Shown here piece by piece: positions 23,544-33,093 of a stretch of 64,000 nt of DNA. This DNA is from DATFYM01 sp035315065 (GTDB lineage Bacteria > Acidobacteriota > Terriglobia > UBA7540): positions 1 through 64,000 of the forward strand of contig DATFYM010000044.1 of assembly GCA_035315065.1 (NCBI GenBank). The letters are read 5' to 3'. The notes under the pieces were generated by a model. It did not search any database, had not been told where the DNA came from, and saw only the letters and a program-made list of their open reading frames with translations. Both the position numbers and the translations under genes were made by a program. Each line of letters starts with the position of its first letter. Position 1 is the stretch's first letter.

Positions 23544-25067
23544 TCACGACGGGGGCTCGATGTGCGTGGCCACAAACCACACGTTGTCGAACGGATCCTT
23601 GACGCTGGCACTGCGATCGCCATAAGGCTGGTCGGCCGGTTCGCTCAATGAAGTAGCGCCTGCCTGAAGCGCCCGCTGATACAGGGCGTCGCAGTCGTCC
23701 ACGTAAAGGTAAAACATGGTGGGCATGGGCTGATACGGGCCGGGGGCCTCGCCCATCTCAACCACCGAGTCGCCGATCCGGACTTGCGCGTGCATGACCC
23801 TGCCCTCCGGATTTGCGTAGCGCGCCACCTCTTCTCCCCCCAAGCCCCGCTTCATGAAGTCGATCACTTGGTCCGCGCGGCGAGGAAGCAGATAAACGTT
23901 AACGGCGCGAAGCCCTTCCGGAATGTACCGCGGCCCGAAGTGGGTGGCGATATACCACTGGTTCCCGGCCCGATCCTTCACGCCCGCCGAACGCTCCCCG
24001 TAGGGCTGGTCCATGGGCTCAAGGGTGGATGTGGCGCCGGCCTCGAGCGCGCGCCTGTAGACGGCATCGGCGTCCGGCACATACAGGTGAATCGCCGTGG
24101 GCATGGGCGTCCCGCGCCATGCCCCACCGCCGCCAATCATAATAATGGAATCGTCGATCCTCACCTCCGCGTGCATGCCGCCGCCGGACCCGGTGGTGCG
24201 GAGCAGTTCTTCGGCGCCGAACGCCTGCTTCACGAAGTCAAGCAACTCGGGGGCTTCGTGGGCCGTGATGTAGGGGGTCACAGTATGGAATCCCTCGCGG
24301 ATGCCGGACGCTGCTTTCGTGGGCTGGGCCGGCTCCCGCTTTCCTTCCGCGCTCGCGGCCTGCTGTTTCATGAAAGCCTCGGCGCGCCGCTCGATCTCCT
24401 CCGGCGACACGTCCTCGATGTGGGTCGAGACGATCCAAACGTGCCCGAATGGATCCGCCAACCGGCCGGACCGGTCGCCGTGGAACTGATCGCTTACCGG
24501 AATCAGAATTTTCGCACCGCCGGCGACCGCTTGCCTCGCCACCACGTCCACATCTTCGACCCACAAATGAATGGTCACCGGCGAGCCGCCGAATGCCTCC
24601 GGGCTGCGATTGCCATACTCCGGGAACTCGTCCGATAGCATGATCCGCGAATCGCCGATCTGGATCTCGGCGTGTCCAATTTTGCCATCCGGCATGCGGA
24701 GGCGCATCACTTCCTTCGCGCCGAACGCCTGCTTATAAAACTCGATGGCGGCGGCGGCACCTCGGACCGCCAGGTACGGTGCCACGCTGTGATAACCCTC
24801 GGGAATTGGCTTCACCTTGCTGATCGTGGGTACTGCGTTTGCTGACGTTGCCATAAGTGCTCTCCTTTCGAGATCGGATTTTAGACGTGCCTTAAACTCT
24901 GGGCGCGGAAGACCGCGCAGGTCCATTGCGATGCGAGCCAGCGGCGCCAGCCTCGAATCGGCCGCGGGAGGCGTGGGTTCGGCGGTGGAATCGGTCCGGG
25001 CGCCCCGGATGAGAATCGCCTCCACCCATTCATCGAGTTGTTGGCTCAAGCTTCGCTTAGCCATCAC
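23544..25067 (-). CDS. Anti-sigma-like N-terminus fused to three VOC (glyoxalase-fold) domains
   Basis: The N-terminal 75 residues (SLSQQLDEWVEAILI and LRGLPRPEFKARLKSDLERR) resemble the small regulators found beside ECF sigma factors. Three PhnB-like VOC domains follow, at about 95-215, 255-375 and 383-505. Each repeats the pattern (Y)xxVxPYL, FYKQAFGAKE, HAEIQIGDSRIMLSD, YGDRS and a closing DPFGHVWIVSTH. VOC proteins bind small molecules or metals; the sites here look more like the binding than the glyoxalase I type. The gene overlaps the sigma gene by 11 bases. Inside the frame an AAAGGAG followed by ATG at 24854 (MATSANAVP) looks like a complete second start, so a separate VOC protein may also be made. 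Confidence 0.8.
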   Translation of the reverse strand: MMAKRSLSQQLDEWVEAILIRGARTDSTAEPTPPAADSRLAPLARIAMDLRGLPRPEFKARLKSDLERRALMATSANAVPTISKVKPIPEGYHSVAPYLAVRGAAAAIEFYKQAFGAKEVMRLRMPDGKIGHAEIQIGDSRIMLSDEFPEYGNRSPEAFGGSPVTIHLWVEDVDVVARQAVAGGAKILIPVSDQFHGDRSGRLADPFGHVWIVSTHIEDVSPEEIERRAEAFMKQQAASAEGKREPAQPTKAASGIREGFHTVTPYITAHEAPELLDFVKQAFGAEELLRTTGSGGGMHAEVRIDDSIIMIGGGGAWRGTPMPTAIHLYVPDADAVYRRALEAGATSTLEPMDQPYGERSAGVKDRAGNQWYIATHFGPRYIPEGLRAVNVYLLPRRADQVIDFMKRGLGGEEVARYANPEGRVMHAQVRIGDSVVEMGEAPGPYQPMPTMFYLYVDDCDALYQRALQAGATSLSEPADQPYGDRSASVKDPFDNVWFVATHIEPPS

Positions 25068-25635
25068 TTTTACCTGTGCGGCTGAGACGCATTCGGAGGT
25101 TCTCCAGGCCGCGGAATTGAAGCTGCTTGACGGCGCCTAGCGAACGTCCCAGTTCCTGCGCGATCTCCCGGATACTCTTCTCCTCGGCAAAGCGCATCAC
25201 GATAACCCGGCGCTGATCGGCGGGAAGGCCGTCCACCAGGCGAATGATCTGCGCGCGCTGTTCCGCCTCCTCCAGACTTGCCTCCGCCGGAGCTTCGCCC
25301 TTGGGGTCGAGGTCGTAGAAATCGCGCTCCTGGGCGGAGTGTTTCCATCGGTCGGCGATGGCGTTGGCGGCAATTCGAAGCAGCCACGCAGCAAACGGCG
25401 CGCCGCGCCACTCGAAGCGCGGCAGACCGGCTAGCGCCCGATGAAACACGTCGGCGGTGAGGTCTTCGGCCTCATCGCGGTCCAGCACACGGCGGGCCAC
25501 GTAGGCATAGACGCGCTCAAAATTGATCTCGTAGAGGTCGCGGAACCGGGTGGGGTCCTGCTGCGCAGCCTCGACGAGGAGGCGCTCCTCCGCCTCGTCC
25601 CGGGATACGTTCGATGCAGGCCCTCGCGCGATCAT
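25057..25635 (-). CDS. RNA polymerase ECF sigma factor
   Basis: The protein has 192 residues. Region 2 (about residues 20-90) has FRDLYEINFERVYAYVARRV, DEAEDLTADVFHRAL and the -10 recognition part AAWLLRIAANAIADRW. Region 4 (about 125-185) has LPADQRRVIVMRFAEEKSIR and EIAQELGRSLGAVKQLQFRG. The start is ATG 25635, supported by AGAGGAG; ATG 25650 is less likely. It is translationally coupled by an 11-base overlap to the anti-sigma/VOC fusion, which is its likely partner. The regulon is unknown. Confidence 0.92.
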   Translation of the reverse strand: MIARGPASNVSRDEAEERLLVEAAQQDPTRFRDLYEINFERVYAYVARRVLDRDEAEDLTADVFHRALAGLPRFEWRGAPFAAWLLRIAANAIADRWKHSAQERDFYDLDPKGEAPAEASLEEAEQRAQIIRLVDGLPADQRRVIVMRFAEEKSIREIAQELGRSLGAVKQLQFRGLENLRMRLSRTGKSDG

Positions 25636-25694
25636 CGCTCCTCTCTGCAACTATAGCTATAAACTGCGGGAGAGCGAAAAGGTTACGGCAGGGC

Positions 25695-25850
25695 GACGTG
25701 GACGGTAGACGGTAGACGGCATAAAGGGAAGGAGGAGCCGATGGTAGACGGTAGACGGCATACGGCATGCAGGGAAGGAGGAACCGACGGCGGGCGAGAT
25801 TCTTCCCCGTCTACCGTCTACCGTCTATTGTCTACCGTCTATTGACTACC
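25695..25850. repeat. Paired-arm repeat, ACGGTAGACGGTAGAC family
   Basis: The left part has two blocks of GGTAGACGGTAGACGGCAT (about 25700 and 25743); the right part (25805-25848) has CCGTCTACCGTCTACCGTCT words. The maturation protease gene ends inside the right arm, using TAG of GTCAATAGACGG (minus sense) as its stop. A partial copy is at 51785-51830. Confidence 0.82.
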
Positions 25851-26294
25851 CGCCAGGGCTTCAACTTGCTGGAGCAGACCTGGGATCGAAGCGCGAACCG
25901 ACGGAGATAGTTCCTCCCCGTAGCCGAAGGACTCTCCAATGACCGAGACGGCGAAGGCTTCCGGCCGCCGGCCATAGAGTTTTTGAGCATAATCCAGCAA
26001 GGCGGGCGGACCAAAGTGATGGGAGAAAGCCGACGACGAAACATCCTGGGGCTCCACCGGATGAGCCTCGACCAAGCCAGCCGTCTGTGTGGGTGATTGA
26101 CTGACCCGGGCGTCGATAAAGATCACCCGGTCGGCGCGGCTGATGGGCTCGGCCAGTTCGGGGGCGAGTTGGTGGCAGGAAATCAGCGCGACGCCACCGA
26201 GACCCGGGCGTCGCTCAAGGTACAAGAGGGCGTGGCTGGCGAGACCATCATCTCCCCGCAACGGGTTCCCGCAGCCGATGATGAGCACGTGCAT
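25839..26294 (-). CDS. hoxW: [NiFe]-hydrogenase maturation protease
   Basis: Clips the C-terminal peptide of the large subunit after nickel insertion. The HybD/HyaD-type motif LIIGCGNPLRGDDGLASH (residues 4-21) contains the nickel-sensing acidic residue. VIFIDARVS (about 58-66) and FSHHFGPPALLDYAQ (about 91-105, with the metal-binding His) complete the site. At 151 residues it has normal size. It is the last gene of the hox cluster, 120 bases after hoxH. Its natural 3' end has been taken over by a repeat that supplies the stop codon. Confidence 0.9.
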   Translation of the reverse strand: MHVLIIGCGNPLRGDDGLASHALLYLERRPGLGGVALISCHQLAPELAEPISRADRVIFIDARVSQSPTQTAGLVEAHPVEPQDVSSSAFSHHFGPPALLDYAQKLYGRRPEAFAVSVIGESFGYGEELSPSVRASIPGLLQQVEALAGSQ

Positions 26295-26297
26295 AAG

Positions 26298-26405
26298 GCA
26301 AATTAGAAATCAGAAGGCAGAAATCAGAAAGAAGAGAAGAATCACCTCTTCTTACTTTTTGCTTCTTCAATTCTGATTTCTGATTTCTGACTTCTGACTT
26401 CTGAT
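26298..26405. repeat. Paired-arm repeat, AAATCAGAAGGCAGAAATCAG family
   Basis: The left arm has AAATCAGAAGGCAGAAATC; the right arm has TTCTGATTTCTGATTTCTGAC. It lies between hoxH and the protease gene. Related copies are at 6002-6062, 27885-27985 and 38341-38448. Confidence 0.8.
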
Positions 26406-26413
26406 TTTGGCCC

Positions 26414-27838
<1,425 letters not shown>

Positions 27839-27852
27839 AGTTCCTTGGGAGA

Positions 27853-28020
27853 AATGATGAATGATGAATTATGAATGATGAACAAAAGAGGAAGGCAGAA
27901 GTCAGAAGACAGAAGTCAGAATGAAGACGCCCTCAAACCCTTGGCCCTCTCTCTCAGTTTCCCCTCCTCCTTCTGTCTTCCTCTTCTGTTCATCATTCAT
28001 AATTCAGCATTCATCATTGT
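27853..28020. repeat. Stacked paired-arm repeats between hoxY and hoxH
   Basis: GATGAATGATGAATTATGAATGATGAAC (read in two words) near 27855 faces GTTCATCATTCATAATTCAGC near 27988. Inside lies AAGTCAGAAGACAGAAGTCAG facing CTTCTGTCTTCC. Two families are nested within an operon, so transcription must pass through them. Confidence 0.82.
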
Positions 28021-28022
28021 TC

Positions 28023-28568
28023 TCAGACTCCGAACCGCGTCTTAGCGGTCAGGTCGGGGTTGCGACCTTCTACCAGTTCGCTCAAGGCGTAAAAGATCGT
28101 ATCCGCCGAGGGCGGACACCCGGGAATGAACACGTCCACCTTCACTACTTCGTGCACCGGGCGGACGCGCGCCAGTAGCTCGGGGACGACCTTGGTTGGA
28201 ATCTCCGAGCCGGGCCGAGCGTTCTCAACGTAAGCGCGCCGCAACACGGCGTCGGTCTGGTACGGGTTGCGCATAGAGGGGATGTTGCCGGTGACGGCGC
28301 AATCGCCCAGCGACACCAGGATCTTGGTCCGCCGGCGCACCAACCGGATCTTCTCCCTATCTTCCTCGCTGCTGACCGCACCTTCCACCAGCGTCACGTC
28401 CACGTTGTCCGGAAACTCTTTGGCATCGACGAGAGGGCTGAATACCAGATCGGCTTTCTCCGCCAGCGCGATCAGCCGCTCATCGATATCGAGGAACGAC
28501 ATATGGCACCCGGAGCACCCGTCCAGCCACACCGTCGCCAGCCGCACCTTTTGGGTTTCTGGGCTCAT
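28023..28568 (-). CDS. hoxY: Bidirectional [NiFe]-hydrogenase small subunit
   Basis: The protein has 181 residues and carries the proximal 4Fe-4S cluster that passes electrons from HoxH to the diaphorase module. Cluster ligands are visible in VWLDGCSGCHMSF (residues 13-25), VSLGDCAVTGNIPS (about 85-98) and FIPGCPPSADTIFYAL (about 149-164). It lacks the Tat signal and the C-terminal clusters of uptake hydrogenases, as expected for a cytoplasmic group 3d enzyme. ATG 28568 overlaps the hoxU stop (ATGA), so the two are translationally coupled. Confidence 0.95.
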   Translation of the reverse strand: MSPETQKVRLATVWLDGCSGCHMSFLDIDERLIALAEKADLVFSPLVDAKEFPDNVDVTLVEGAVSSEEDREKIRLVRRRTKILVSLGDCAVTGNIPSMRNPYQTDAVLRRAYVENARPGSEIPTKVVPELLARVRPVHEVVKVDVFIPGCPPSADTIFYALSELVEGRNPDLTAKTRFGV

Positions 28569-29284
28569 CTCTGTCCTTCCCGCATGATGGCCAGATAGGG
28601 CAGGAAATCGCGCCGCTTCGCCCGATTCAGGCTCGGCTTGCCCTTCTCAAACAACGCCCCGGTGGGACACACCTGCACGCACTTTCCGCAGCTTGTGCAG
28701 GTTTGCGAGGAGCCCCACGGCTCATTCAGATCCGTAATCACGCGCGAGTCGATGCCGCGACCCATCACGTCCCAGGTGTGCGCGCCCTCAACCTCGTGGC
28801 AGACCCGCACGCAGCGCGTGCAAAGGATGCAGCGGTTGTGGTCCACCACGAAGCGGTCATGCGAGGCGTCCATCTGCAACTGCGGGTAGCGATAGGGAAA
28901 CGGCACGTGGGTCAAGCCCTGAGATTGCGCCAGGCTCTGGAGATCGCAGTGGCCGTTGGCGACACACACCGAGCAAACGTGATTGCGCTCCGCGAACAGG
29001 AGCCCAAGGATCATCTGGCGGTAGCGTTGCAGTCGCTCCGAATTGCTGGTGATCCCCATTCCCTCTTCTACCCGCGTCACGCAGGCGGGCAGCAGTTTGT
29101 TGGAGCCTTTGACCTCGACCAGGCACAGGCGACAAGCGCCGACATCGCTGAGGCCGTCCAGGTGGCACAAGGTGGGAATATCGAGGCCGTTTTCGCGCGC
29201 CGCCTCCAGGATGGTCTGGTCGCCGCGCGCGCTGACATCGGTGCCGTCGATATTCAGCGTTTTGACGTTGGCCGGAGGACCCAT
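28565..29284 (-). CDS. hoxU: Bidirectional hydrogenase diaphorase subunit, ferredoxin-like
   Basis: The protein has 239 residues, homologous to the N-terminal part of complex I NuoG. It has a 2Fe-2S domain with PTLCHLDGLSDVGACRLCLV (about residues 34-53), a His-Cys 4Fe-4S motif in HVCSVCVANGHCDLQ, and two ferredoxin-type motifs CILCTRCVRVCHE and CTSCGKCVQVCPTG. All ligands are present. It wires HoxY to HoxF. The start is ATG 29284, because the family begins at this point (VKTLNIDGTDV); the longer frame upstream is repeat sequence. A 211-base gap with a repeat separates it from hoxF. Confidence 0.95.
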   Translation of the reverse strand: MGPPANVKTLNIDGTDVSARGDQTILEAARENGLDIPTLCHLDGLSDVGACRLCLVEVKGSNKLLPACVTRVEEGMGITSNSERLQRYRQMILGLLFAERNHVCSVCVANGHCDLQSLAQSQGLTHVPFPYRYPQLQMDASHDRFVVDHNRCILCTRCVRVCHEVEGAHTWDVMGRGIDSRVITDLNEPWGSSQTCTSCGKCVQVCPTGALFEKGKPSLNRAKRRDFLPYLAIMREGQR

Positions 29285-29334
29285 GAGTTGTTGCTCCTTA
29301 GCTTGCGGTGACGCATTCCGCGATCTCTTCCGGT

Positions 29335-29500
29335 TGACCCTCACTCCCAGCAAGCGGGGTTTGGGATTCGGGTTTCGGGATTCGCAGAGGTAAACCCGGG
29401 TTGGAGATTTTGTTCCGCAAGCATCACAATCCGAACCGCAAACTCCGGCTTCTCTGCGAATCCCGAACCCCGAATCCCGAACCCCGCTTTCATCGTCAAT
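29335..29500. repeat. Paired-arm repeat, GGGATTCGGGTTTCGGG family
   Basis: The left arm is GGGATTCGGGTTTCGGGATT then CGCAGAG; the right arm is CTCTGCG then AATCCCGAACCCCGAATCCC. It lies between hoxF and hoxU, next to a short GATTGACGATG piece that holds the hoxF stop codon. The family recurs at 39118-39242 and in part at 52556-52575. Confidence 0.85.
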
Positions 29501-31136
29501 CAGCAATGGGCAATAGCTTGCACACGCCCGCCGGGCACCGCTTCTCCTCGATATGGGCCAGGTACTCATCTCGGAAGTATCGCAGCGTACTGAGCACCGG
29601 GTTGGGCGCCGTCTGTCCCAGCCCGCAGAGGCTGGTAAACTTCACCAGGTCGCACAGGTCCTCGAGCATCTTGAGGTCATCGTGGGTAGCGGTGCCATTG
29701 GTGATCTTCGTCAGCAGATCATACATCTGGGCGGTGCCGGCGCGGCAGGGAATACACTTGCCGCACGATTCGCTCATACAGAATTCCATGAAGAACTTAG
29801 CGACATCCACCATGCAAGAAGTCTCGTCCATCACGATCATCCCGCCCGAGCCCATGATGGAGCCGGCCTGGGCGAGGGAGTCGTAATCCACCGGCATGTC
29901 CAGAATGGGCCCGGGAATGCAGCCGCCCGAGGGGCCACCCGTCTGCACCGCCTTGAATTTCCGCCCTTCCGGGACGCCGCCGCCGACATCGAAGATGATC
30001 TCCCGCAAAGTCATGCCCATGGGCACTTCAATCAGTCCGGTGTGGGCGATCCGCCCGGTGAGCGCAAAGACCTTGGTGCCCTTGCTCTTCGCCGTGCCGC
30101 GGGCCGCATACCACTCACCGCCGTTGCGGATGATGGGCGGCACGTTGGCGTAGGTCTCGACGTTATTGATCAACGTCGGCTGGCTCCAGAGCCCCGACTG
30201 GGCCGGATAGGGCGGGCGCGGACTGGGAGTTCCGCGCCTCCCTTCGATGGATGCGATCAGCGCTGTCTCCTCCCCGCAAACAAAGGCCCCGGCGCCCAGG
30301 CGAAGGTCTACGTCGAAACTGAACTCGGTGCCGCAAATCTCCCGCCCCAGCAATTCCAGGTGCCTCGCCTGGCGGATCGCTGTCTGCAAGCGTTTAACAG
30401 CCAGAGGGTACTCGGCGCGGACGTAAATGTAACCGTGGCTCGCGCCCACCGCGTAAGCAGCGATGATCATGCCCTCGATCACCCGTTGCGGATCGCTCTC
30501 CAGGACGCTGCGGTCCATGAAGGCGCCAGGGTCGCCCTCGTCCGCATTGCAGATGACGTACTTGGGGTTGCCCTGCGCCTTTGCCACCGTGCCCCACTTG
30601 AGTCCGGTGGGGTAGCCGGCGCCGCCGCGGCCGCGTAAACCGCTCTTCGATACCTGCTCGATAACCTCGTTGGGCCTCATCTCGGTGATGGCCTTGATCA
30701 GCGCTTCGTAGCCGCCCGCCGCGATGTAGTCTTCGATGCGCTCCGGGTCGATGCGTCCCGAATTCTCCAGCACCACAGCGACTTGGCGCTCAAAGAACGG
30801 CAAGTGGCGGGAGCACTCGAGACGGCTCACGGGCTCCTCCGACAGGCTGCGTACGATGTCGGAGGCATCCTCGGGTCCGACACCCTGATAGAGAGTGCCG
30901 GTGGGCTCCACGGACACCAGTGGTCCCGCCGAGCAAAGTCCCATGCACCCGACTCCCTGGAGCCGGCAACTTCCTCGAAGCCCGACCGTGGCAATTTCCT
31001 CGGCCAGGGACTCTTTAACCGCGTCGCTGTGCGCGGAGAGGCATCCCGCCGCCATGCAAACATTCAGGCAGTGGCTGAACTGCTGGCGCGATTGGTTTTC
31101 TTTAGAGGCGATCTGTCGCAGTTCTTCAAGCGTCAT
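29496..31136 (-). CDS. hoxF: Bidirectional hydrogenase diaphorase subunit, FMN/NAD-binding
   Basis: The protein has 546 residues. An N-terminal thioredoxin-like 2Fe-2S domain (HCLNVCMAAGC and LQGVGCMGLCSAGP, residues about 20-70) is followed by the NuoF-like core. The core has GLRGRGGAGYPTGLKW (about 165-180, NADH/FMN site), VICNADEGDPGAFMDR, FVCGEETALIASIEG and the 4Fe-4S motif SCGKCIPCRAG with LCGLGQ near the end. It oxidises or reduces NAD(H). The start is ATG 31136, overlapping the hoxE stop by 11 bases; the frame upstream is hoxE antiphase. The stop codon lies in a GATTGACGATG repeat word. Confidence 0.95.
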   Translation of the reverse strand: MTLEELRQIASKENQSRQQFSHCLNVCMAAGCLSAHSDAVKESLAEEIATVGLRGSCRLQGVGCMGLCSAGPLVSVEPTGTLYQGVGPEDASDIVRSLSEEPVSRLECSRHLPFFERQVAVVLENSGRIDPERIEDYIAAGGYEALIKAITEMRPNEVIEQVSKSGLRGRGGAGYPTGLKWGTVAKAQGNPKYVICNADEGDPGAFMDRSVLESDPQRVIEGMIIAAYAVGASHGYIYVRAEYPLAVKRLQTAIRQARHLELLGREICGTEFSFDVDLRLGAGAFVCGEETALIASIEGRRGTPSPRPPYPAQSGLWSQPTLINNVETYANVPPIIRNGGEWYAARGTAKSKGTKVFALTGRIAHTGLIEVPMGMTLREIIFDVGGGVPEGRKFKAVQTGGPSGGCIPGPILDMPVDYDSLAQAGSIMGSGGMIVMDETSCMVDVAKFFMEFCMSESCGKCIPCRAGTAQMYDLLTKITNGTATHDDLKMLEDLCDLVKFTSLCGLGQTAPNPVLSTLRYFRDEYLAHIEEKRCPAGVCKLLPIAD

Positions 31137-31632
31137 GATTTGTCCACTTCCGAAGCTCGGCCAGCATTCCCGCCGGCGCCACCTTACCGGCCACCTCGCC
31201 GTCAAAGACTACTGCCGGGGCTAGGCTGCACGAACCGAGGCACCGGGCGGTCAGAATGGACACCTTGCCGTCCGGAGTAGTTTCGCCCGCTTTCACGCCC
31301 GTTGCCTTCTCCACCTCCGCCAGAAGCTCCGCTGCTCCTTTGATGTAGCAGGCCGTGCCCATGCAGACCACGCAGGTGTGCTCGCCCGGGGGCTTGAGGC
31401 TGAAGAAATGGTAGAAAGTGGCTACGCCGTAAGCTTGGCTCAGGGGCACGCGCAACGCCGACGCCACGTAGCGCAGCGACGGCCCGTCGAGATAGCCAAA
31501 AGACTGTTGAACGGTGTGCAGAGTCTCGATCAGCGCGTCGCGGCGGTTGCCGTTCCGCCGCATCGTCGCGCCCACCAGCTTCCATCGCTTGTCGTCGGAG
31601 GGCTGCGCGACCTTATCCAAATAGGTGTTCAT
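31126..31632 (-). CDS. hoxE: Bidirectional hydrogenase diaphorase subunit, NuoE-like
   Basis: The protein has 168 residues. The thioredoxin-like 2Fe-2S domain ligands are in VCMGTACYIKGAAELL and ARCLGSCSLAPAVV (residues about 92-107 and 132-145), preceded by the helical NuoE head with SFGYLDGPSLRYVAS and GVATFYHFFSLKP. It is the first structural gene of the hox set and feeds electrons to or from HoxF. ATG 31632 is used. With HoxF, HoxU, HoxY and HoxH the pentameric HoxEFUYH enzyme is complete. Confidence 0.95.
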   Translation of the reverse strand: MNTYLDKVAQPSDDKRWKLVGATMRRNGNRRDALIETLHTVQQSFGYLDGPSLRYVASALRVPLSQAYGVATFYHFFSLKPPGEHTCVVCMGTACYIKGAAELLAEVEKATGVKAGETTPDGKVSILTARCLGSCSLAPAVVFDGEVAGKVAPAGMLAELRKWTNHDA

Positions 31633-31974
31633 TGAAGCCTCGTCTAGCGTGCGACCCTGTCACCTTCAACGCCAACACCGCTTGATTCCCACCGCTTACT
31701 GGATCACCCTGGCCATCGACAGCATTTTGGGCTTTCGAGACGCATTCCCCTTACTTTGATGTCAGGTGTATTCAATGCTCGCCATAAACATCGGGACAAT
31801 AGGCCGTCAAGAACGGCCCATCTCTCCTTCATGTTTGAGTATGGGCGGTGGCAGTTGGTTGCGATGTTTTGCGTGATCGTTGGCAGCACTTGGCAGCATG
31901 TTGGTGTGGCGCAGGTCCTAGTGGAAGTTGGAGTCTTCCCACCCAAGCATCCGCTCCCCGGCGTGCCGCAGCCT
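31633..31974. other. Gap between hupH-like gene and hoxE
   Basis: No gene recognised on either strand. Two short frames of about 80 residues exist but have no family resemblance or ribosome-binding site. The GC content is lower than in the flanking genes and the paired-arm repeats typical of other gaps are missing. It could hold the main hox promoter or the remains of a lost gene. Confidence 0.4.
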
Positions 31975-32349
31975 CTACTTGCTGACCGAACCGTTCTCTT
32001 GGATCGACTTTAGCTTGGCGATGCCCTCGTCGATATCGTCCCGCAGACAGGTCGCCAAATGCGGGAAGGGCGCAATCTCAATCGCTCTTAGGACTACTCG
32101 CTCGATCTCGTCGCGGTACTCGCCCCACCAGACACAGGGAATGCCCGTGAGACGCCAGGCGGTGATGTTACCCTCGTTCGAGACGATGGTGATTCTTCCG
32201 GAACCGAGAGCCTCGCGCAGAAAGTCTTCGTCCTCTTCCGTGAGCGGCGGGTGAGTGAGATACAGTATCTGCTCCTGTCCGGTGGCTTTCAGCGTTTCCA
32301 GCGCCGTGCCGATCTCATTCAGAAGTCCCAGGGTGTTGATTAGAGGCAT
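31975..32349 (-). CDS. HupH/HyaF-like hydrogenase expression protein (C-terminal domain only)
   Basis: The protein has 124 residues. The segment ITIVSNEGNITAWRLTGIPC, then VWWGEYRDEIERVVLRAIEI, then APFPHLA matches the conserved C-terminal domain of HupH-type accessory proteins (WW motif plus EVAPIP-like end). The usual members are about 270-290 residues; this one holds only the C-terminal half plus a short helical lead. ATG 32349 follows AGAAGGA. It precedes hoxE on the same strand by 342 bases and probably helps small- or large-subunit assembly. HupH homologues normally accompany membrane-bound uptake hydrogenases, so its presence beside a hox set is unusual. Confidence 0.7.
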   Translation of the reverse strand: MPLINTLGLLNEIGTALETLKATGQEQILYLTHPPLTEEDEDFLREALGSGRITIVSNEGNITAWRLTGIPCVWWGEYRDEIERVVLRAIEIAPFPHLATCLRDDIDEGIAKLKSIQENGSVSK

Positions 32350-33093
32350 AAGTCCTTCTCTCCCGGCTTGAACTCGTCGTCCCGCACGCCTCGTGGCGTG
32401 CCGAGGCCGCCACTTCCCACTGTTCGTGTTCCGCGCCCTCGCTATTCATCGAAAGGCCCTAGCCCGATTTTCGAGCTGCTGGGAGATGCTGCCAGACAAA
32501 TCGTCGCTCCGCCGTGACGCTCGTCACCACGCCGTGTGATGAATGAAGGGGCCCAGGGCCGGTCAGGGGTGATCGTAGGGAGGGCGCTGGCGCCGCAGTC
32601 CACGCGCCGCGCTAGCCTAGTGCAGCTTGAACTGGGGGCGCTGGGAGAAGGGCAAACCGGGGGGCAGCGTGGTATCTCTCACGCCTACACTTTTATAGAT
32701 TGGGAGCGAACGAAAAATACCCCGGTCGCAGACTGCCGAGTGAGCAGACCACAAGCTCAGGTGAGTTGGGCCTCGCGCGGGGCCAATCCATGAGTGGCCC
32801 GTACGTGAAGAGTGGTCGTACGCGACGCTTACAGACAAGAAGCGGGAAAACACCCTCAACCAGCAACGGTTGACGGTGGACATGGTCAACTTTGCGGCGC
32901 GCACGCCAGGACGGAGGTGGTATGTTGTTTGGAGACAGCCTCGGATATAATGATCGCTTTTTGATCAGTCACCGGCTGTCCGGCCGAGACACCGGAGGCG
33001 CGCTGAACGGGAGACGATCACTCTCAACGGTAACGGTTGAAGGTAATATGGGCGCCTGAAGCTGGTGCTAACGACTGAACAGGGGTAACAACT
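32350..33093. other. Divergent intergenic region between hydrogenase and nucleotidyltransferase genes
   Basis: No gene supported. It must hold the promoters of the leftward hydrogenase cluster and the rightward nucleotidyltransferase pair. Visible features are CAACGGTAACGGTTG, a near-perfect palindrome at about 33025-33040, and a related CAACCAGCAACGGTTG at about 32859. Two similar elements 170 bases apart suggest binding sites for one regulator. A short AT-rich stretch (TATAATGATCG) lies at about 32945. Confidence 0.4.

Noticed and set aside
29553..30638. Plus-strand open frame of 361 codons opposite hoxF
   Set aside because: Shadow of hoxF.
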